Below, piece by piece: positions 34,219 to 40,881 of a DNA stretch of 64,000 bases. The DNA lies in IMG/VR virus record IMGVR_UViG_3300025930_000008, positions 1-64,000 of that record; one strand, written 5' to 3'. A program made the translations under genes and the position numbers. The notes under the pieces were generated by a model that searched no databases, was not told where the DNA came from, and worked only from the letters and a program-made list of their open reading frames with translations. The first letter of the stretch is position 1; each line of letters opens with the position of its first letter. This DNA comes from a virus.

Positions 34219-34758
34219 TTATTTGGTCCAGGCAGGAGCGTCAAAAATCTGAGCAAGGTCGGCAGGCTTCATCGCTGCCGGTGGAACAGGCCAGATGAAC
34301 CGCCCTCGGGTCAGCGCATCCGAATAAAATCCCGAACAGATAGACGTGGCATATTTCACCGTCACGTACTTTCTATTCAAGGCGAGGTTGAAGAATAAAC
34401 TGACGATGGTACGCCAGCCATACCTATACTTTGCAGCTAGAACATTCTCTGCAAAGGCTAGCACCTGGGTCTGGTCATGCGGGTCCACGTCAACGTGAAC
34501 TAAGGTATACTCTTTCCATTTATACTTGGAGATATGAGTACGCACGACTCCATCACCTAGGGCCTCGGCTAAGTCACCTTGCTCATTAAGTACCAACGCA
34601 GCATGATTCCATGCAGCATACTTGGCTGGGTACCTGAGTTTTTGACCGAACCGAATCAGTTTAGAAAAGAAATAGTCACCGTGAGTGAGGACTAAATCTC
34701 CACACTGTAACGGTGACTCATGGGTCGCACCACTTTGGGTATGTTCTATGTCAGCCAC
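34219..34758 (-). CDS. Permuted papain-like peptidase (NlpC/P60, YiiX type)
   Basis: 179 residues. The order of motifs, GDLVLTHGDYFFSKLIRFGQ, then WNHAALV (His), an acidic residue, and finally ATSICSGF with the Cys near the end, is that of circularly permuted NlpC/P60 peptidases. These cut peptide bonds in peptidoglycan or lipids. It adjoins the endolysin gene, which supports a wall-degrading role. Start is GTG at 34758. Confidence 0.7.
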   Translation of the reverse strand: MADIEHTQSGATHESPLQCGDLVLTHGDYFFSKLIRFGQKLRYPAKYAAWNHAALVLNEQGDLAEALGDGVVRTHISKYKWKEYTLVHVDVDPHDQTQVLAFAENVLAAKYRYGWRTIVSLFFNLALNRKYVTVKYATSICSGFYSDALTRGRFIWPVPPAAMKPADLAQIFDAPAWTK

Positions 34759-34766
34759 ATAGATTA

Positions 34767-34839
34767 TAGCTCCGGTAGGAATTGAACCTACGCATGGAGG
34801 CTTATGAAACCTCTGCCTTAACCACTTGGCTACGGAGCC
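34767..34839 (-). tRNA. tRNA-Met (CAT)
   Basis: Acceptor GGCTCCG pairs with CGGAGCT, anticodon stem GAGGT/GCCTC, loop TTCATAA, T-arm GTAGG TTCAATT CCTAC. CCA is not encoded. Could instead be a lysidine-modified Ile tRNA. Confidence 0.85.
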
Positions 34840-34888
34840 AGGAGGGACCTGAGTTATTCATCCTCTTGAGGCACGGTCCCAATGCCTA

Positions 34889-34962
34889 CGGGATCGACGG
34901 GACTTGAACCCGCGACCTCCTGCGTGACAGGCAGGCGCTCTAACCGACTGAGCTACGACCCC
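34889..34962 (-). tRNA. tRNA-Asp (GTC)
   Basis: Anticodon stem CCTGC/GCAGG, loop CTGTCAC, acceptor GGGGTCG/CGATCCC, discriminator G. No CCA. The stop codon of the HNH gene touches its first base. Confidence 0.92.
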
Positions 34963-35309
34963 TATGCTTGACCCCACTGACCAGCCCGAACTAAATCCAT
35001 TAGGCTACCGCCAGCTTCGATCCAGATAGTCAACGCTAGCTGAGCTATCTGTGCTTCTTTATTATTCGGAATCCTGATATGATCCTTGCTTGCTACCGCC
35101 TGCATCTTCGCCACGATATAATGGTGAACGTTACGGTGTCCAGTAGGACAGAGCGGTACAGTCTCGGGATGCCACAAACCTATGCCGGTGTCAGGTCGCC
35201 AGAACTTCTGCCACGCTTGAGGCACTACATGATGTAGCTCTTGGGCTATAGGTTTGGGCCTATGGAACATATGCGCATCGCATGTGCGCGCTGTTGTCAC
35301 AGGTATCAT
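34962..35309 (-). CDS. HNH-like nuclease, 115 aa
   Basis: The core reads LHHVVPQAW and then CPTGHRNVHHY, with a Cys pair at the N-terminus (TCDAH). This matches HNH nucleases of the His-Pro type. It sits between two tRNA genes, as homing nucleases often do. The TAG stop overlaps the first base of tRNA-Asp. Confidence 0.7.
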   Translation of the reverse strand: MIPVTTARTCDAHMFHRPKPIAQELHHVVPQAWQKFWRPDTGIGLWHPETVPLCPTGHRNVHHYIVAKMQAVASKDHIRIPNNKEAQIAQLALTIWIEAGGSLMDLVRAGQWGQA

Positions 35310-35317
35310 ACGTATTA

Positions 35318-35388
35318 AGCACCCGAAGGGAATCGAACCCTCAATCTCTGCTTGGAAGGCAGGGGTTATACCATTTAACTACGAGTGC
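35318..35388 (-). tRNA. tRNA-Gly (TCC)
   Basis: Loop CTTCCAA, acceptor GCACTCG/CGGGTGC, T-arm GAGGG TTCGATT CCCTT. Discriminator T, no CCA. Confidence 0.9.
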
Positions 35389-35471
35389 ATGTTACGACAG
35401 GTCCAGCAAAGGTAATCATCCATGGCTGCTCGGCGTCCGCAACCATTCCCGCAGCGATTGGAAGCCACCAT
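35379..35471 (-). CDS. Small zinc-ribbon protein, 30 aa or longer
   Basis: The end reads NRCGNGCGRRA, then DDYLCWTCRN, the recurring zinc ribbon of this genome, with the same six-residue spacing before DDYLC as in the gene at 39014-39364. The frame is open up to 35663; the start is unsure. It overlaps the next gene in another frame almost completely. Its TAG stop is bases 8-10 of tRNA-Gly. Confidence 0.5.
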   Translation of the reverse strand: MVASNRCGNGCGRRAAMDDYLCWTCRNMHS

Positions 35472-35589
35472 CCTCTTGACATTCTCGTCGGGCGTAGCCT
35501 TGACATTCGTAGCATTCAAGAAGATGCTTGATGATCGCCTCGCACTCCGCGCTGCTAATTGGCGGGTCTGTTGGTGGACGCCCACCCAT
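35416..35589 (-). CDS. Hypothetical protein, 57 aa, overlapping frame
   Basis: ATG at 35589 has AAAGGA eight bases upstream. The sequence (SAECEAIIKHLLECYECQGY) is protein-like with four Cys. It ends with ATGGATGA, overlapping the other frame. Which of the two frames is used, or whether both are, cannot be decided here. Confidence 0.5.
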   Translation of the reverse strand: MGGRPPTDPPISSAECEAIIKHLLECYECQGYARRECQEDGGFQSLREWLRTPSSHG

Positions 35590-35664
35590 CGCTTGTATCC
35601 TTTGAGATAACGTCCTTTCCGCCACTTACGCTTCGCTCCCTGTAGTGGTTTCTGTTGTGGCATA

Positions 35665-35736
35665 TGGAGGATGAGGGAATCGAACCCTCAACTCCTGCGT
35701 GCAAGGCAGGCATGTTCCCGTTAGCACTAATCCCCC
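35665..35736 (-). tRNA. tRNA-Ala (TGC)
   Basis: Anticodon stem CCTGC/GCAGG, loop CTTGCAC, acceptor GGGGGAT/ATCCTCC with the G3-U70 pair that alanyl-tRNA synthetase needs. No CCA. A promoter lies directly upstream. Confidence 0.92.
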
Positions 35737-35945
35737 GCGTTGACTGGCTCAATTATGCCAGGCATGGCCCATCTTGTCAAGGCTGTTCTTCGACAGTCTG
35801 AGCATAGGTAGTCATCCCATGGTAAGAGTACAGGTTCACCGCACTCAGGACATGCTACCCCGTATTTATTCAACAACGTCTGTTCCGCTTTGCGTGCAGC
35901 CTGAGCGTAATAATCCCGCCACAATTGCGTAGTCGGGTCTACCAT
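35727..35945 (-). CDS. Zinc-ribbon protein, 72 aa
   Basis: A helical N-terminus (LWRDYYAQAARKAEQTLL) is followed by CPECGEPVL and DDYLCSDCRR. The TAG stop is formed by bases 8-10 of tRNA-Ala, so gene and tRNA overlap. The C-terminal codons also hold the tRNA promoter. Confidence 0.65.
   Translation of the reverse strand: MVDPTTQLWRDYYAQAARKAEQTLLNKYGVACPECGEPVLLPWDDYLCSDCRRTALTRWAMPGIIEPVNAGD
35752..35780 (-). promoter_or_regulatory. Promoter for tRNA-Ala and downstream genes
   Basis: TTGACA (35775-35780), 17 bp, CATAAT (35752-35757). Predicted start about ten bases before the tRNA. Confidence 0.75.
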
Positions 35946-35949
35946 ATCA

Positions 35950-36022
35950 AGCCGTCCAGGGGACTTGAACCCCTAACCCCCTGCTTACAAGGCAGGCGCT
36001 CTGCCAATTGAGCTAGGACGGC
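35950..36022 (-). tRNA. tRNA-Thr (TGT)
   Basis: Loop CTTGTAA on stem CCTGC/GCAGG, acceptor GCCGTCC/GGACGGC. No CCA. Confidence 0.92.
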
Positions 36023-36024
36023 AG

Positions 36025-36669
36025 CTAGTGGAGCGCTGCCCATGTGCGCGCCCCAACTGTTCCATCTGCGGGTAGATTATGTGCCCGCTGGAACGCCTTG
36101 ACTGCTCGCTCAGTATTCTTTCCAAAGAATGGATTGTATCGGTTGCTGTTCGGCTTACCAGTGGCACCGGTTGAGAAATCTCGGATGCCATTATCATACA
36201 GAAGTTTCTTGAGCCGGACAACCGATGGACCCTTGGACTTATACTTGAGTACAGGGTCTACGTTGGCATCCTTGACAGCCGGGTAGCTACCGGGCTTCCA
36301 TTTAATATGCCACCACTCACTAGGAGCATCTGACCATCGTTTCGCAAAACCGTACTTGGCTCCGATCTGATCCACGATGTGACGCATTTGCGGTGTAGCA
36401 AGATCGACCGCCAGCCCCCATCCGTGATTTGAAGTACCTGGGTGGGCAGCGAGATTACCACGTCCTGACCGCCACAAATTCCATAGGTATTGCTGCTGTG
36501 CGTACGTCCGGTACGAGGACATACCGCCAGTTGGTCGAAGAGTAACCCCATACTTACGAACACTCTCCGCGTTCATTGCGTTCCATGCCTTTGCCGCGTC
36601 CTTTCGTAGACGGCCACCGGCAATGTCGCCTAGAGCAACGCCGGGTAGTCTGCCATTAAGGTAAGCCAT
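36025..36669 (-). CDS. M15 D-Ala-D-Ala carboxypeptidase-like endolysin with wall-binding domain
   Basis: 214 residues. The zinc motifs of the VanY/M15 family are clear: SNHGWGLAVDL (His and Asp) and EWWHIKW (His). Residues 145-213 are a peptidoglycan-binding domain (VVRLKKLLYDNG, FFGKNTERAVKAFQRAHN). Probably the main endolysin, cutting stem peptides. The ATG lies six bases after a TAAGTT, so a leaderless start is possible. Confidence 0.85.
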   Translation of the reverse strand: MAYLNGRLPGVALGDIAGGRLRKDAAKAWNAMNAESVRKYGVTLRPTGGMSSYRTYAQQQYLWNLWRSGRGNLAAHPGTSNHGWGLAVDLATPQMRHIVDQIGAKYGFAKRWSDAPSEWWHIKWKPGSYPAVKDANVDPVLKYKSKGPSVVRLKKLLYDNGIRDFSTGATGKPNSNRYNPFFGKNTERAVKAFQRAHNLPADGTVGARTWAALH

Positions 36670-36704
36670 TCCATAAACTTACCCACCAGCATGGAAATGA
36701 AAAA

Positions 36705-36775
36705 CTGGGGAACTAGGATTCGAACCTAGACGCTGAGTTCCAAAGACTCATGTGCTGCCGTTACACTATTCCCCA
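36705..36775 (-). tRNA. tRNA-Gln (TTG)
   Basis: Stem TGAGT/ACTCA, loop CTTTGGA, acceptor TGGGGAA/TTCCCCA, discriminator G. No CCA. Confidence 0.92.
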
Positions 36776-37071
36776 TCGGCGTAGCCAGGCTCAGGGTTAG
36801 AAGGTTCTTCGTTATCCATCCTGCGTAGACGCAGAACCATTTCACGAAGTTCCTTATCAGCCTTGTCCTGCGCTGCCTCAGTACGTGACGACTGCCAGCT
36901 TGACCAGTGAGCCACAACAATAGCATACAATGATAGCCAGGTAACAAAGAGAACTTGGTCACCAAAAGCTAAGGCTAATGGTATAGAAACTATCAGCCAG
37001 AAGATAGCAAACCAGCCGTGCAATCTCATGGCATGCTGTGAGTCAGCTAACCAGTTATGTACCTTCTTCAT
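36766..37071 (-). CDS. Membrane protein, 101 aa
   Basis: The ATG at 37071 (MKKVHNWLADSQHAM) is the first one outside the RNase P RNA; an upstream ATG would lie inside that RNA. Residues 20-60 hold two hydrophobic segments (WFAIFWLIVSIPLALAFG, FVTWLSLYAIVVAHW), then a charged tail. Holin-like in size and topology, but unproven. Its TAG stop is bases 8-10 of tRNA-Gln. Confidence 0.65.
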   Translation of the reverse strand: MKKVHNWLADSQHAMRLHGWFAIFWLIVSIPLALAFGDQVLFVTWLSLYAIVVAHWSSWQSSRTEAAQDKADKELREMVLRLRRMDNEEPSNPEPGYADGE

Positions 37072-37088
37072 ACATATTACATTGAGTT

Positions 37089-37360
37089 GTGAATGAAAAC
37101 AGTAGGCGGGATTCTGTTCTATCCATGCATCCATCTATGCTCTCCACCTAGGGGATGCCCTTCCCCGGCTTGAGATTGCATCGCTTCGCTGACGGCAGAG
37201 GTACAAGCGCCCGCACCTATTTGTTGTGGCGGTAGGCGACCGCCTGTCGCTAAGGCTCCCTCCATTTTTACCCGCGCTCGTATCCCTTCCAGGGGATATG
37301 GCTCACGCAATGTCCCGACCTTCCTCGATATTTCTACCGCGCATGGTCGTAATCATTCAC
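37089..37360 (-). ncRNA. rnpB: RNase P RNA, compact (272 nt)
   Basis: The 5' and 3' ends pair perfectly (GTGAATGA with TCATTCAC), as in helix P1. Helix P4 is recognisable. The 5' strand GAGGAAGGTCGGGAC matches the bacterial consensus GAGGAAAGTCCGGGC, and the 3' strand ACAGAATCCCGCCTAC matches ACAGAANCCGGCTTAC. The two pair with the single bulged U that is universal in P4. Before the 3' strand, TAGATGGATG matches the conserved TAGATGAATG/AGATGGATG region. At 272 bases it is shorter than the 350-400 usual for bacteria, so peripheral helices are missing. It would act with the host protein subunit. It lies among tRNA genes. Confidence 0.85.
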
Positions 37361-37365
37361 ACTTA

Positions 37366-37390
37366 ATGTTTATCGTCCACCAATAAACAT
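37366..37390 (-). repeat. Inverted repeat just upstream of RNase P RNA
   Basis: ATGTTTAT and ATAAACAT separated by nine bases, directly before the RNA. No U-tract follows, so it may be a processing site or operator rather than a terminator. Confidence 0.5.
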
Positions 37391-37401
37391 ATTATCGCCT
37401 C

Positions 37402-37566
37402 CTACCAGCGTCGTCCCCAACGGCCATCAGTGCCGCCGCCGAAGTAACTAAACAGTAGAACAACCAACAGCACAACAACTAGAATCCAAATCAGCTTGGT
37501 GAAAACAAAACCACCAACGACTGCTAGGACAACTAGGATTAGAAGTAGCAATAGTAATAGGTCCAT
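37402..37566 (-). CDS. Small membrane protein, 54 aa
   Basis: ATG at 37566 with GGGAGG upstream. Two adjacent hydrophobic segments (MDLLLLLLLILVVLAVVGG and KLIWILVVVLLVVLLF) with a short basic tail (GRWGRRW). Likely an inner-membrane protein; small phage membrane proteins of this type act in lysis or exclusion. Confidence 0.7.
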   Translation of the reverse strand: MDLLLLLLLILVVLAVVGGFVFTKLIWILVVVLLVVLLFSYFGGGTDGRWGRRW

Positions 37567-37609
37567 GATCCTCCCTTCATGCTATTAGCATACAGGAGGG
37601 CACGGATAA

Positions 37610-37680
37610 AGCGGCTAGCGGGAATCGAACCCGCAAATCTTGCATGGCAAGCAAGTAGGTTACCGTTACATCATAGCCGC
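37610..37680 (-). tRNA. tRNA-Gly (GCC)
   Basis: Stem CTTGC/GCAAG, loop TTGCCAT, acceptor GCGGCTA/TAGCCGC. No CCA. Confidence 0.92.
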
Positions 37681-37682
37681 AA

Positions 37683-37754
37683 CGCCCCTAATAGGAATCG
37701 AACCCATCCCTTGTGATCCGAAGTCACACGCGCTATCCAATACACCATAGGGGC
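37683..37754 (-). tRNA. tRNA-Arg (TCG)
   Basis: Stem TGTGA/TCACA, loop CTTCGGA, acceptor GCCCCTA/TAGGGGC. Two bases from the previous tRNA. No CCA. Confidence 0.92.
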
Positions 37755-37755
37755 A

Positions 37756-37827
37756 TACCCCCGGTAGGAATCGAACCTACGCACTCGGTTCCGTAGACCG
37801 ACGCTCTATCCACTGAGCTACGAGGGC
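37756..37827 (-). tRNA. tRNA-Arg (ACG)
   Basis: Stem TCGGT/ACCGA, loop CTACGGA, acceptor GCCCTCG/CGGGGGT. No CCA. A34 would need deamination to inosine by the host enzyme. Confidence 0.92.
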
Positions 37828-38013
37828 ACGTTCAGGTGCAATGACAGCACCATTGTTTACTAATTCCTGCGGGCTGTTATGGTAGTCACCATCATAACTA
37901 TGCTCATCCATGCGATACCAAACCGTAGATTCATCTACTCTTGTGATGGTACCCCATCCAGTATCTACCCAATACCCATTGTTGGGTAGGTATATCTTCC
38001 GCCCAACAGACAT
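37777..38013 (-). CDS. Hypothetical protein, 78 aa, running into tRNA-Arg
   Basis: ATG at 38013 begins MSVGRKIYLPNNGYWVDTGW, a small beta-type protein (WGTITRVDESTVWYRMD). The last 17 codons lie inside tRNA-Arg (ACG), so the true C-terminus is set by the tRNA sequence. No family recognised. Confidence 0.6.
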   Translation of the reverse strand: MSVGRKIYLPNNGYWVDTGWGTITRVDESTVWYRMDEHSYDGDYHNSPQELVNNGAVIAPERALVAQWIERRSTEPSA

Positions 38014-38029
38014 AAGAGAATGGCGCTCT

Positions 38030-38701
38030 TTACGCAAGCGCCGCGAGAGCCATTGATACTTCGTGGGCAACGCTCGACTCAGCGGGTTCAAACTTACCCT
38101 CCATCCAGTCTTTGACAAGCCTAGCTTCATAGACTGAGCTAGACCCACGACCGATTAGTATGAGTAGCTTGGGACGCTGCTCGGACAGTGCCGTTAGGGC
38201 ACGGTCAGCAAACGCCTTTTCCTGTTCCGTGAGCAAATGAACGATAGATTTGGGTGTACCATTTCTGTCGTGAAGGTCACGGTGACAGTCTATGCAAACA
38301 GGGATGCAGTTTTCCTTGCGGTTAGACCACACTCTCTCGTAGGAATCTAGCTCTCGCAGAATCCAACGGTTGACAAAGTGGTGCTTGGTACTGTCGCCTT
38401 CCTTACCACAAAGTCTACAGGGTGGAGCAACTCTTCTCTGCTCTCTGAACTTATCCCTGCGCCTGCGTATGAGGTCAGGTATCTCGGGAATCTGACCAAG
38501 CGCTTCCCTGAGTCGCTTAAGACATTCAGCCTGCTTAATGCCAGCCTCAAGCAAATCTTCTAGGTCCACATTCTCAACGGACGCCAGCAATTCAAGCTGT
38601 TCATCCGTAGCCTTCTGATGGCTCTGGTTTATCTCAAACCAGTGATGCGGATTGAGGCATGGACTATCACAGCCGATGCCGATGTGCCTTGCGCGACTCA
38701 A
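38030..38701 (-). CDS. HNH endonuclease, 223 aa
   Basis: The N-terminal part has CDSPCLNPHHW, found in several phage HNH proteins. The catalytic core has CRLCGKEGDSTKHHFVNRW and CIPVCIDCHRDLHDR. Both zinc pairs and the His residues are intact. Its place in the tRNA array suggests a free-standing homing nuclease that may have spread into tRNA-linked sites. Confidence 0.8.
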   Translation of the reverse strand: MSRARHIGIGCDSPCLNPHHWFEINQSHQKATDEQLELLASVENVDLEDLLEAGIKQAECLKRLREALGQIPEIPDLIRRRRDKFREQRRVAPPCRLCGKEGDSTKHHFVNRWILRELDSYERVWSNRKENCIPVCIDCHRDLHDRNGTPKSIVHLLTEQEKAFADRALTALSEQRPKLLILIGRGSSSVYEARLVKDWMEGKFEPAESSVAHEVSMALAALA

Positions 38702-38715
38702 ACCTTCCCCCTTTC

Positions 38716-39024
38716 TTACGTTTCGGTATCCTCCCTACACTTAGGGCAGAGATAGTCGTCATCGAGCGTGAAGTATGTCTCAACACACTCACCACAAGTA
38801 GCATTACCTACGGGTGGAGCCAATACCTCCACCTCTTGGATCTGATAGCGCGGGCGATGCTTCTGATGATGGTAGAGAACCGTCAGCCTACCCTCTTTGA
38901 GCGCCTTGTGATAGCTGCTCTTAGGATTGTCACGAATCTCTTTCAACCGCGCGACTACTTCATCAGGAGAGTGTAGATCACGCCCCTTCTGAACAGTCTT
39001 GGCCTTGTACCAATCAACCTGCAT
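38716..39024 (-). CDS. Zinc-ribbon protein, 102 aa
   Basis: Begins MQVDWYKAKTVQKGRDLHS, a helical DNA- or protein-binding type region (LKEIRDNPKSSYHKALKEGR), and ends with CGECVETYFTL and DDDYLCPKCRE. The ATG overlaps the upstream stop by 11 bases. Confidence 0.65.
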   Translation of the reverse strand: MQVDWYKAKTVQKGRDLHSPDEVVARLKEIRDNPKSSYHKALKEGRLTVLYHHQKHRPRYQIQEVEVLAPPVGNATCGECVETYFTLDDDYLCPKCREDTET

Positions 39025-39364
39025 CGCGGCACTCCGGGCAAAGGTAATCGTCCCCAAAGAACGGGGACTCACACTCAGCACAGGGCTTAGCACCAGGCGG
39101 AACACCTTCGTTGAGTACCATTACAGCCCAAGGCTTAGCGACGGGTTCTTCCTCATCCTTATCAGGAATCTTTACCATCATCTTCTTCCCGGTACCCATA
39201 GGAGTTTCGGGTCGGACCTTAGAGTTGTAATGAATCTCCAACTCAGAGTCAGCGTGCCTTCCAGCGCCCTTGCTAATCTTAGCCGCGTACTTCTCGGCTT
39301 CGTCCAAGGTGGCGAAGGTCTTGAGTGGGTATGCGCTTCTGACAATCACCAAGGCCACGTCCAT
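39014..39364 (-). CDS. Zinc-ribbon protein, 116 aa
   Basis: An alpha/beta N-terminal half (VIVRSAYPLKTFATLDEAEK) is followed by the zinc ribbon CAECESPFFG, DDYLCPECRD. The N-terminal fold resembles small modification-associated proteins; unnamed. Overlaps both neighbours. Confidence 0.65.
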   Translation of the reverse strand: MDVALVIVRSAYPLKTFATLDEAEKYAAKISKGAGRHADSELEIHYNSKVRPETPMGTGKKMMVKIPDKDEEEPVAKPWAVMVLNEGVPPGAKPCAECESPFFGDDYLCPECRDAG

Positions 39365-39495
39365 CCGATGACAACAGGACCAATATGAAAGGTATACACC
39401 TTCCCTTGTGTCTCTGCATCGAGAATTGTCTTAGCGACAAAGAAGAATGGGATGCCCCATAGCTTCATCCTAAACTGTCCGTCGATCTGTTGCAT
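39346..39495 (-). CDS. Small hydrophobic protein, 49 aa
   Basis: ATG at 39495, TGA at 39346. Sequence MQQIDGQFRMKLWGIPFFFV with more aromatic residues later (VVIGWTWPW). Overlaps the next gene by 19 bases. A -10 box (TATCCT) sits six bases before the ATG. Perhaps membrane-associated. Confidence 0.55.
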   Translation of the reverse strand: MQQIDGQFRMKLWGIPFFFVAKTILDAETQGKVYTFHIGPVVIGWTWPW

Positions 39496-39501
39496 GGCCC
39501 C

Positions 39502-39530
39502 AGGATACCAGGGCGTCAGGGGAAATGCAA
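39502..39530 (-). promoter_or_regulatory. Probable leaderless promoter for the 49-aa gene
   Basis: TTGCAT (39525-39530), 17 bp, TATCCT (39502-39507), six bases to ATG. Weak -35, good -10. Confidence 0.5.
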
Positions 39531-39532
39531 GT

Positions 39533-39603
39533 AGCGCGTACGGGAATCGAACCCGTGTTACCGCCTTGAGAGGGCGGCGTATTAGGCCACTATACTAACG
39601 CGC
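39533..39603 (-). tRNA. tRNA-Glu (CTC)
   Basis: Stem CCGCC/GGCGG, loop CTCTCAA, acceptor GCGCGTT/TACGCGC. No CCA. Confidence 0.9.
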
Positions 39604-39607
39604 CATG

Positions 39608-39728
39608 TAGGGACGTTCATTTGTCGCTTTGGGCCACTCCCTATTAGGGGAGGTACGCTCGCCACACGTACAACTGACACGGGTTCAATACCCGCCGCCT
39701 CTTGACACGGGGTATCCGCCCGTCCCTA
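39608..39728 (-). ncRNA. Structured RNA element, 121 nt, closed by an 8-bp stem
   Basis: TAGGGACG and CGTCCCTA pair end to end. Inside are three hairpins: CGGGT/ACCCG, GTACG/CGTAC and CTCCC/GGGAG, giving a four-way-junction-like fold. It is not a tRNA: no T-arm or anticodon fits on either strand. The first three bases are the TAG stop of the upstream gene. Confidence 0.45.
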
Positions 39729-40100
39729 AGTTCTGTGTTCCTGGCAGAGAAAGTCACCGGGTAGCGCCGGGTCCCCACACTCTGCACAAAGTAGCTCACC
39801 ATCGAGCGGTTGGGAATTCAATGCGTCAACTCTTTCCTTGCCCGTGGCAAGAAGTGCGTACCACTTACGCTTGAACTCGGTATCCTGTAGGTTAACAGAG
39901 CCAAGGTCATGCCAACTGTTCGGTTGCTCCGTATGACCAATACAAATCCAAGCCGAACTATACTTCTTAGTTGTTTTGCCTTCTTTCTCTACGGGTGCAG
40001 CAGGCAAAGTAAACATATACCACTGATTTGCAGCTTCATGCTCAGGATATCGCATCTTCTTCGCTATCGTTTTGTTACGCAGTTCACGAATGTTACCCAT
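39726..40100 (-). CDS. Zinc-ribbon protein, 124 aa
   Basis: The N-terminal 100 residues are mixed alpha/beta (WICIGHTEQPNSWHDLGSV). The C-terminus is CAECGDPALPG, DFLCQEHRT, the recurring ribbon with its last pair changed to C-x2-H. Start ATG at 40100; an ATG at 40112 would overlap tRNA-Lys. Confidence 0.65.
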   Translation of the reverse strand: MGNIRELRNKTIAKKMRYPEHEAANQWYMFTLPAAPVEKEGKTTKKYSSAWICIGHTEQPNSWHDLGSVNLQDTEFKRKWYALLATGKERVDALNSQPLDGELLCAECGDPALPGDFLCQEHRT

Positions 40101-40103
40101 CAA

Positions 40104-40177
40104 TACCCCCACTAGGACTCGAACCTAGAACCTTGAGATTAAAAGTCTCCTACTCTAACCAATTGAGTTATGGGGGC
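40104..40177 (-). tRNA. tRNA-Lys (TTT)
   Basis: Loop CTTTTAA, acceptor GCCCCCA/TGGGGGT, T-arm CTAGG TTCGAGT CCTAG. No CCA. Confidence 0.9.
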
Positions 40178-40185
40178 GCGTCCCC

Positions 40186-40614
40186 TCATACGAGGATGAG
40201 GGGAGTCACATCTACCGACTCTAGATGCTCAAAGTATCCATCCCACGGACGATACATTCGGTTCGTACGCTTCTGGTTATTGTCTGCGTGGCAGAGTCGC
40301 TGCGCAGTATAAGCATCCTGTAGGTCTGCCTTAACAGCCGGGATGGTCCACGCTCCATGAGAGCCGAACGTTCCTCCGGTTGTATAGGTGACGACTACTA
40401 GATAAGCATTCTGACCTGGCTCGATTTCATCGTAACCATAAATATCATCATAATCACTCAACTGCTGCGCGTCCCAGCCAGTTAGCTGAGTTGTGCTGAT
40501 CTTATTGATCGACACGGTAAGACCATAGTCTCCCTGATGGAGCCATGGTCCGTCGCCTTCCTCTGGCGGACTTATCTGGTAAGTATACTCAGAGAACTCT
40601 ACCCAATAGGTCAT
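40186..40614 (-). CDS. Hypothetical acidic protein, 142 aa
   Basis: Acidic and Tyr/Asp-rich (DYDDIYGYDEIEPGQNAYLV) with a beta-strand pattern. No family recognised. It lies alone between tRNA-Lys and tRNA-His. Confidence 0.65.
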   Translation of the reverse strand: MTYWVEFSEYTYQISPPEEGDGPWLHQGDYGLTVSINKISTTQLTGWDAQQLSDYDDIYGYDEIEPGQNAYLVVVTYTTGGTFGSHGAWTIPAVKADLQDAYTAQRLCHADNNQKRTNRMYRPWDGYFEHLESVDVTPLILV

Positions 40615-40640
40615 CGCACGACCCTTTCTTTACTTGTTAG

Positions 40641-40714
40641 GGGTGAACGACGGGAGTCGAACCCGCATCTACATGGACCACAACCATGTGCATTACCATT
40701 ATGCTACGCTCACC
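40641..40714 (-). tRNA. tRNA-His (GTG)
   Basis: Stem CATGG/CCATG, loop TTGTGGT, acceptor GGTGAGC/GTTCACC, discriminator C as expected for His. The extra G at -1 is not encoded. No CCA. Confidence 0.9.
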
Positions 40715-40722
40715 ATGTTCAG

Positions 40723-40805
40723 TACGCCCGGTGGGATTTGAACCCACAATGCCGCAAGGCCAGAAGGGTTTAAGCCTCCCGCGTATACCGTTCCGCCACG
40801 GGCGC
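40723..40805 (-). tRNA. tRNA-Leu (TAA)
   Basis: Stem GGAGG/CCTTC, loop CTTAAAC, long variable arm, acceptor GCGCCCG/CGGGCGT. No CCA. Confidence 0.9.
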
Positions 40806-40808
40806 TAG

Positions 40809-40881
40809 CTGCCGAGCTAGGGATCGAACCTAGACTTTCCTGATCCAGAGTCAGGCGTGTTTCCAGTTACACCACTCGGCA
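40809..40881 (-). tRNA. tRNA-Gln (CTG)
   Basis: Stem CCTGA/TCAGG, loop CTCTGGA, discriminator G. No CCA. The 3' part of the upstream coding frame overlaps its 5' half. Confidence 0.92.

Noticed and set aside
38347-38550. Second minus-strand frame inside the 38.0-38.7 kb HNH gene
   Set aside because: The HNH motifs are in the other frame; this one has no start signal or domain.
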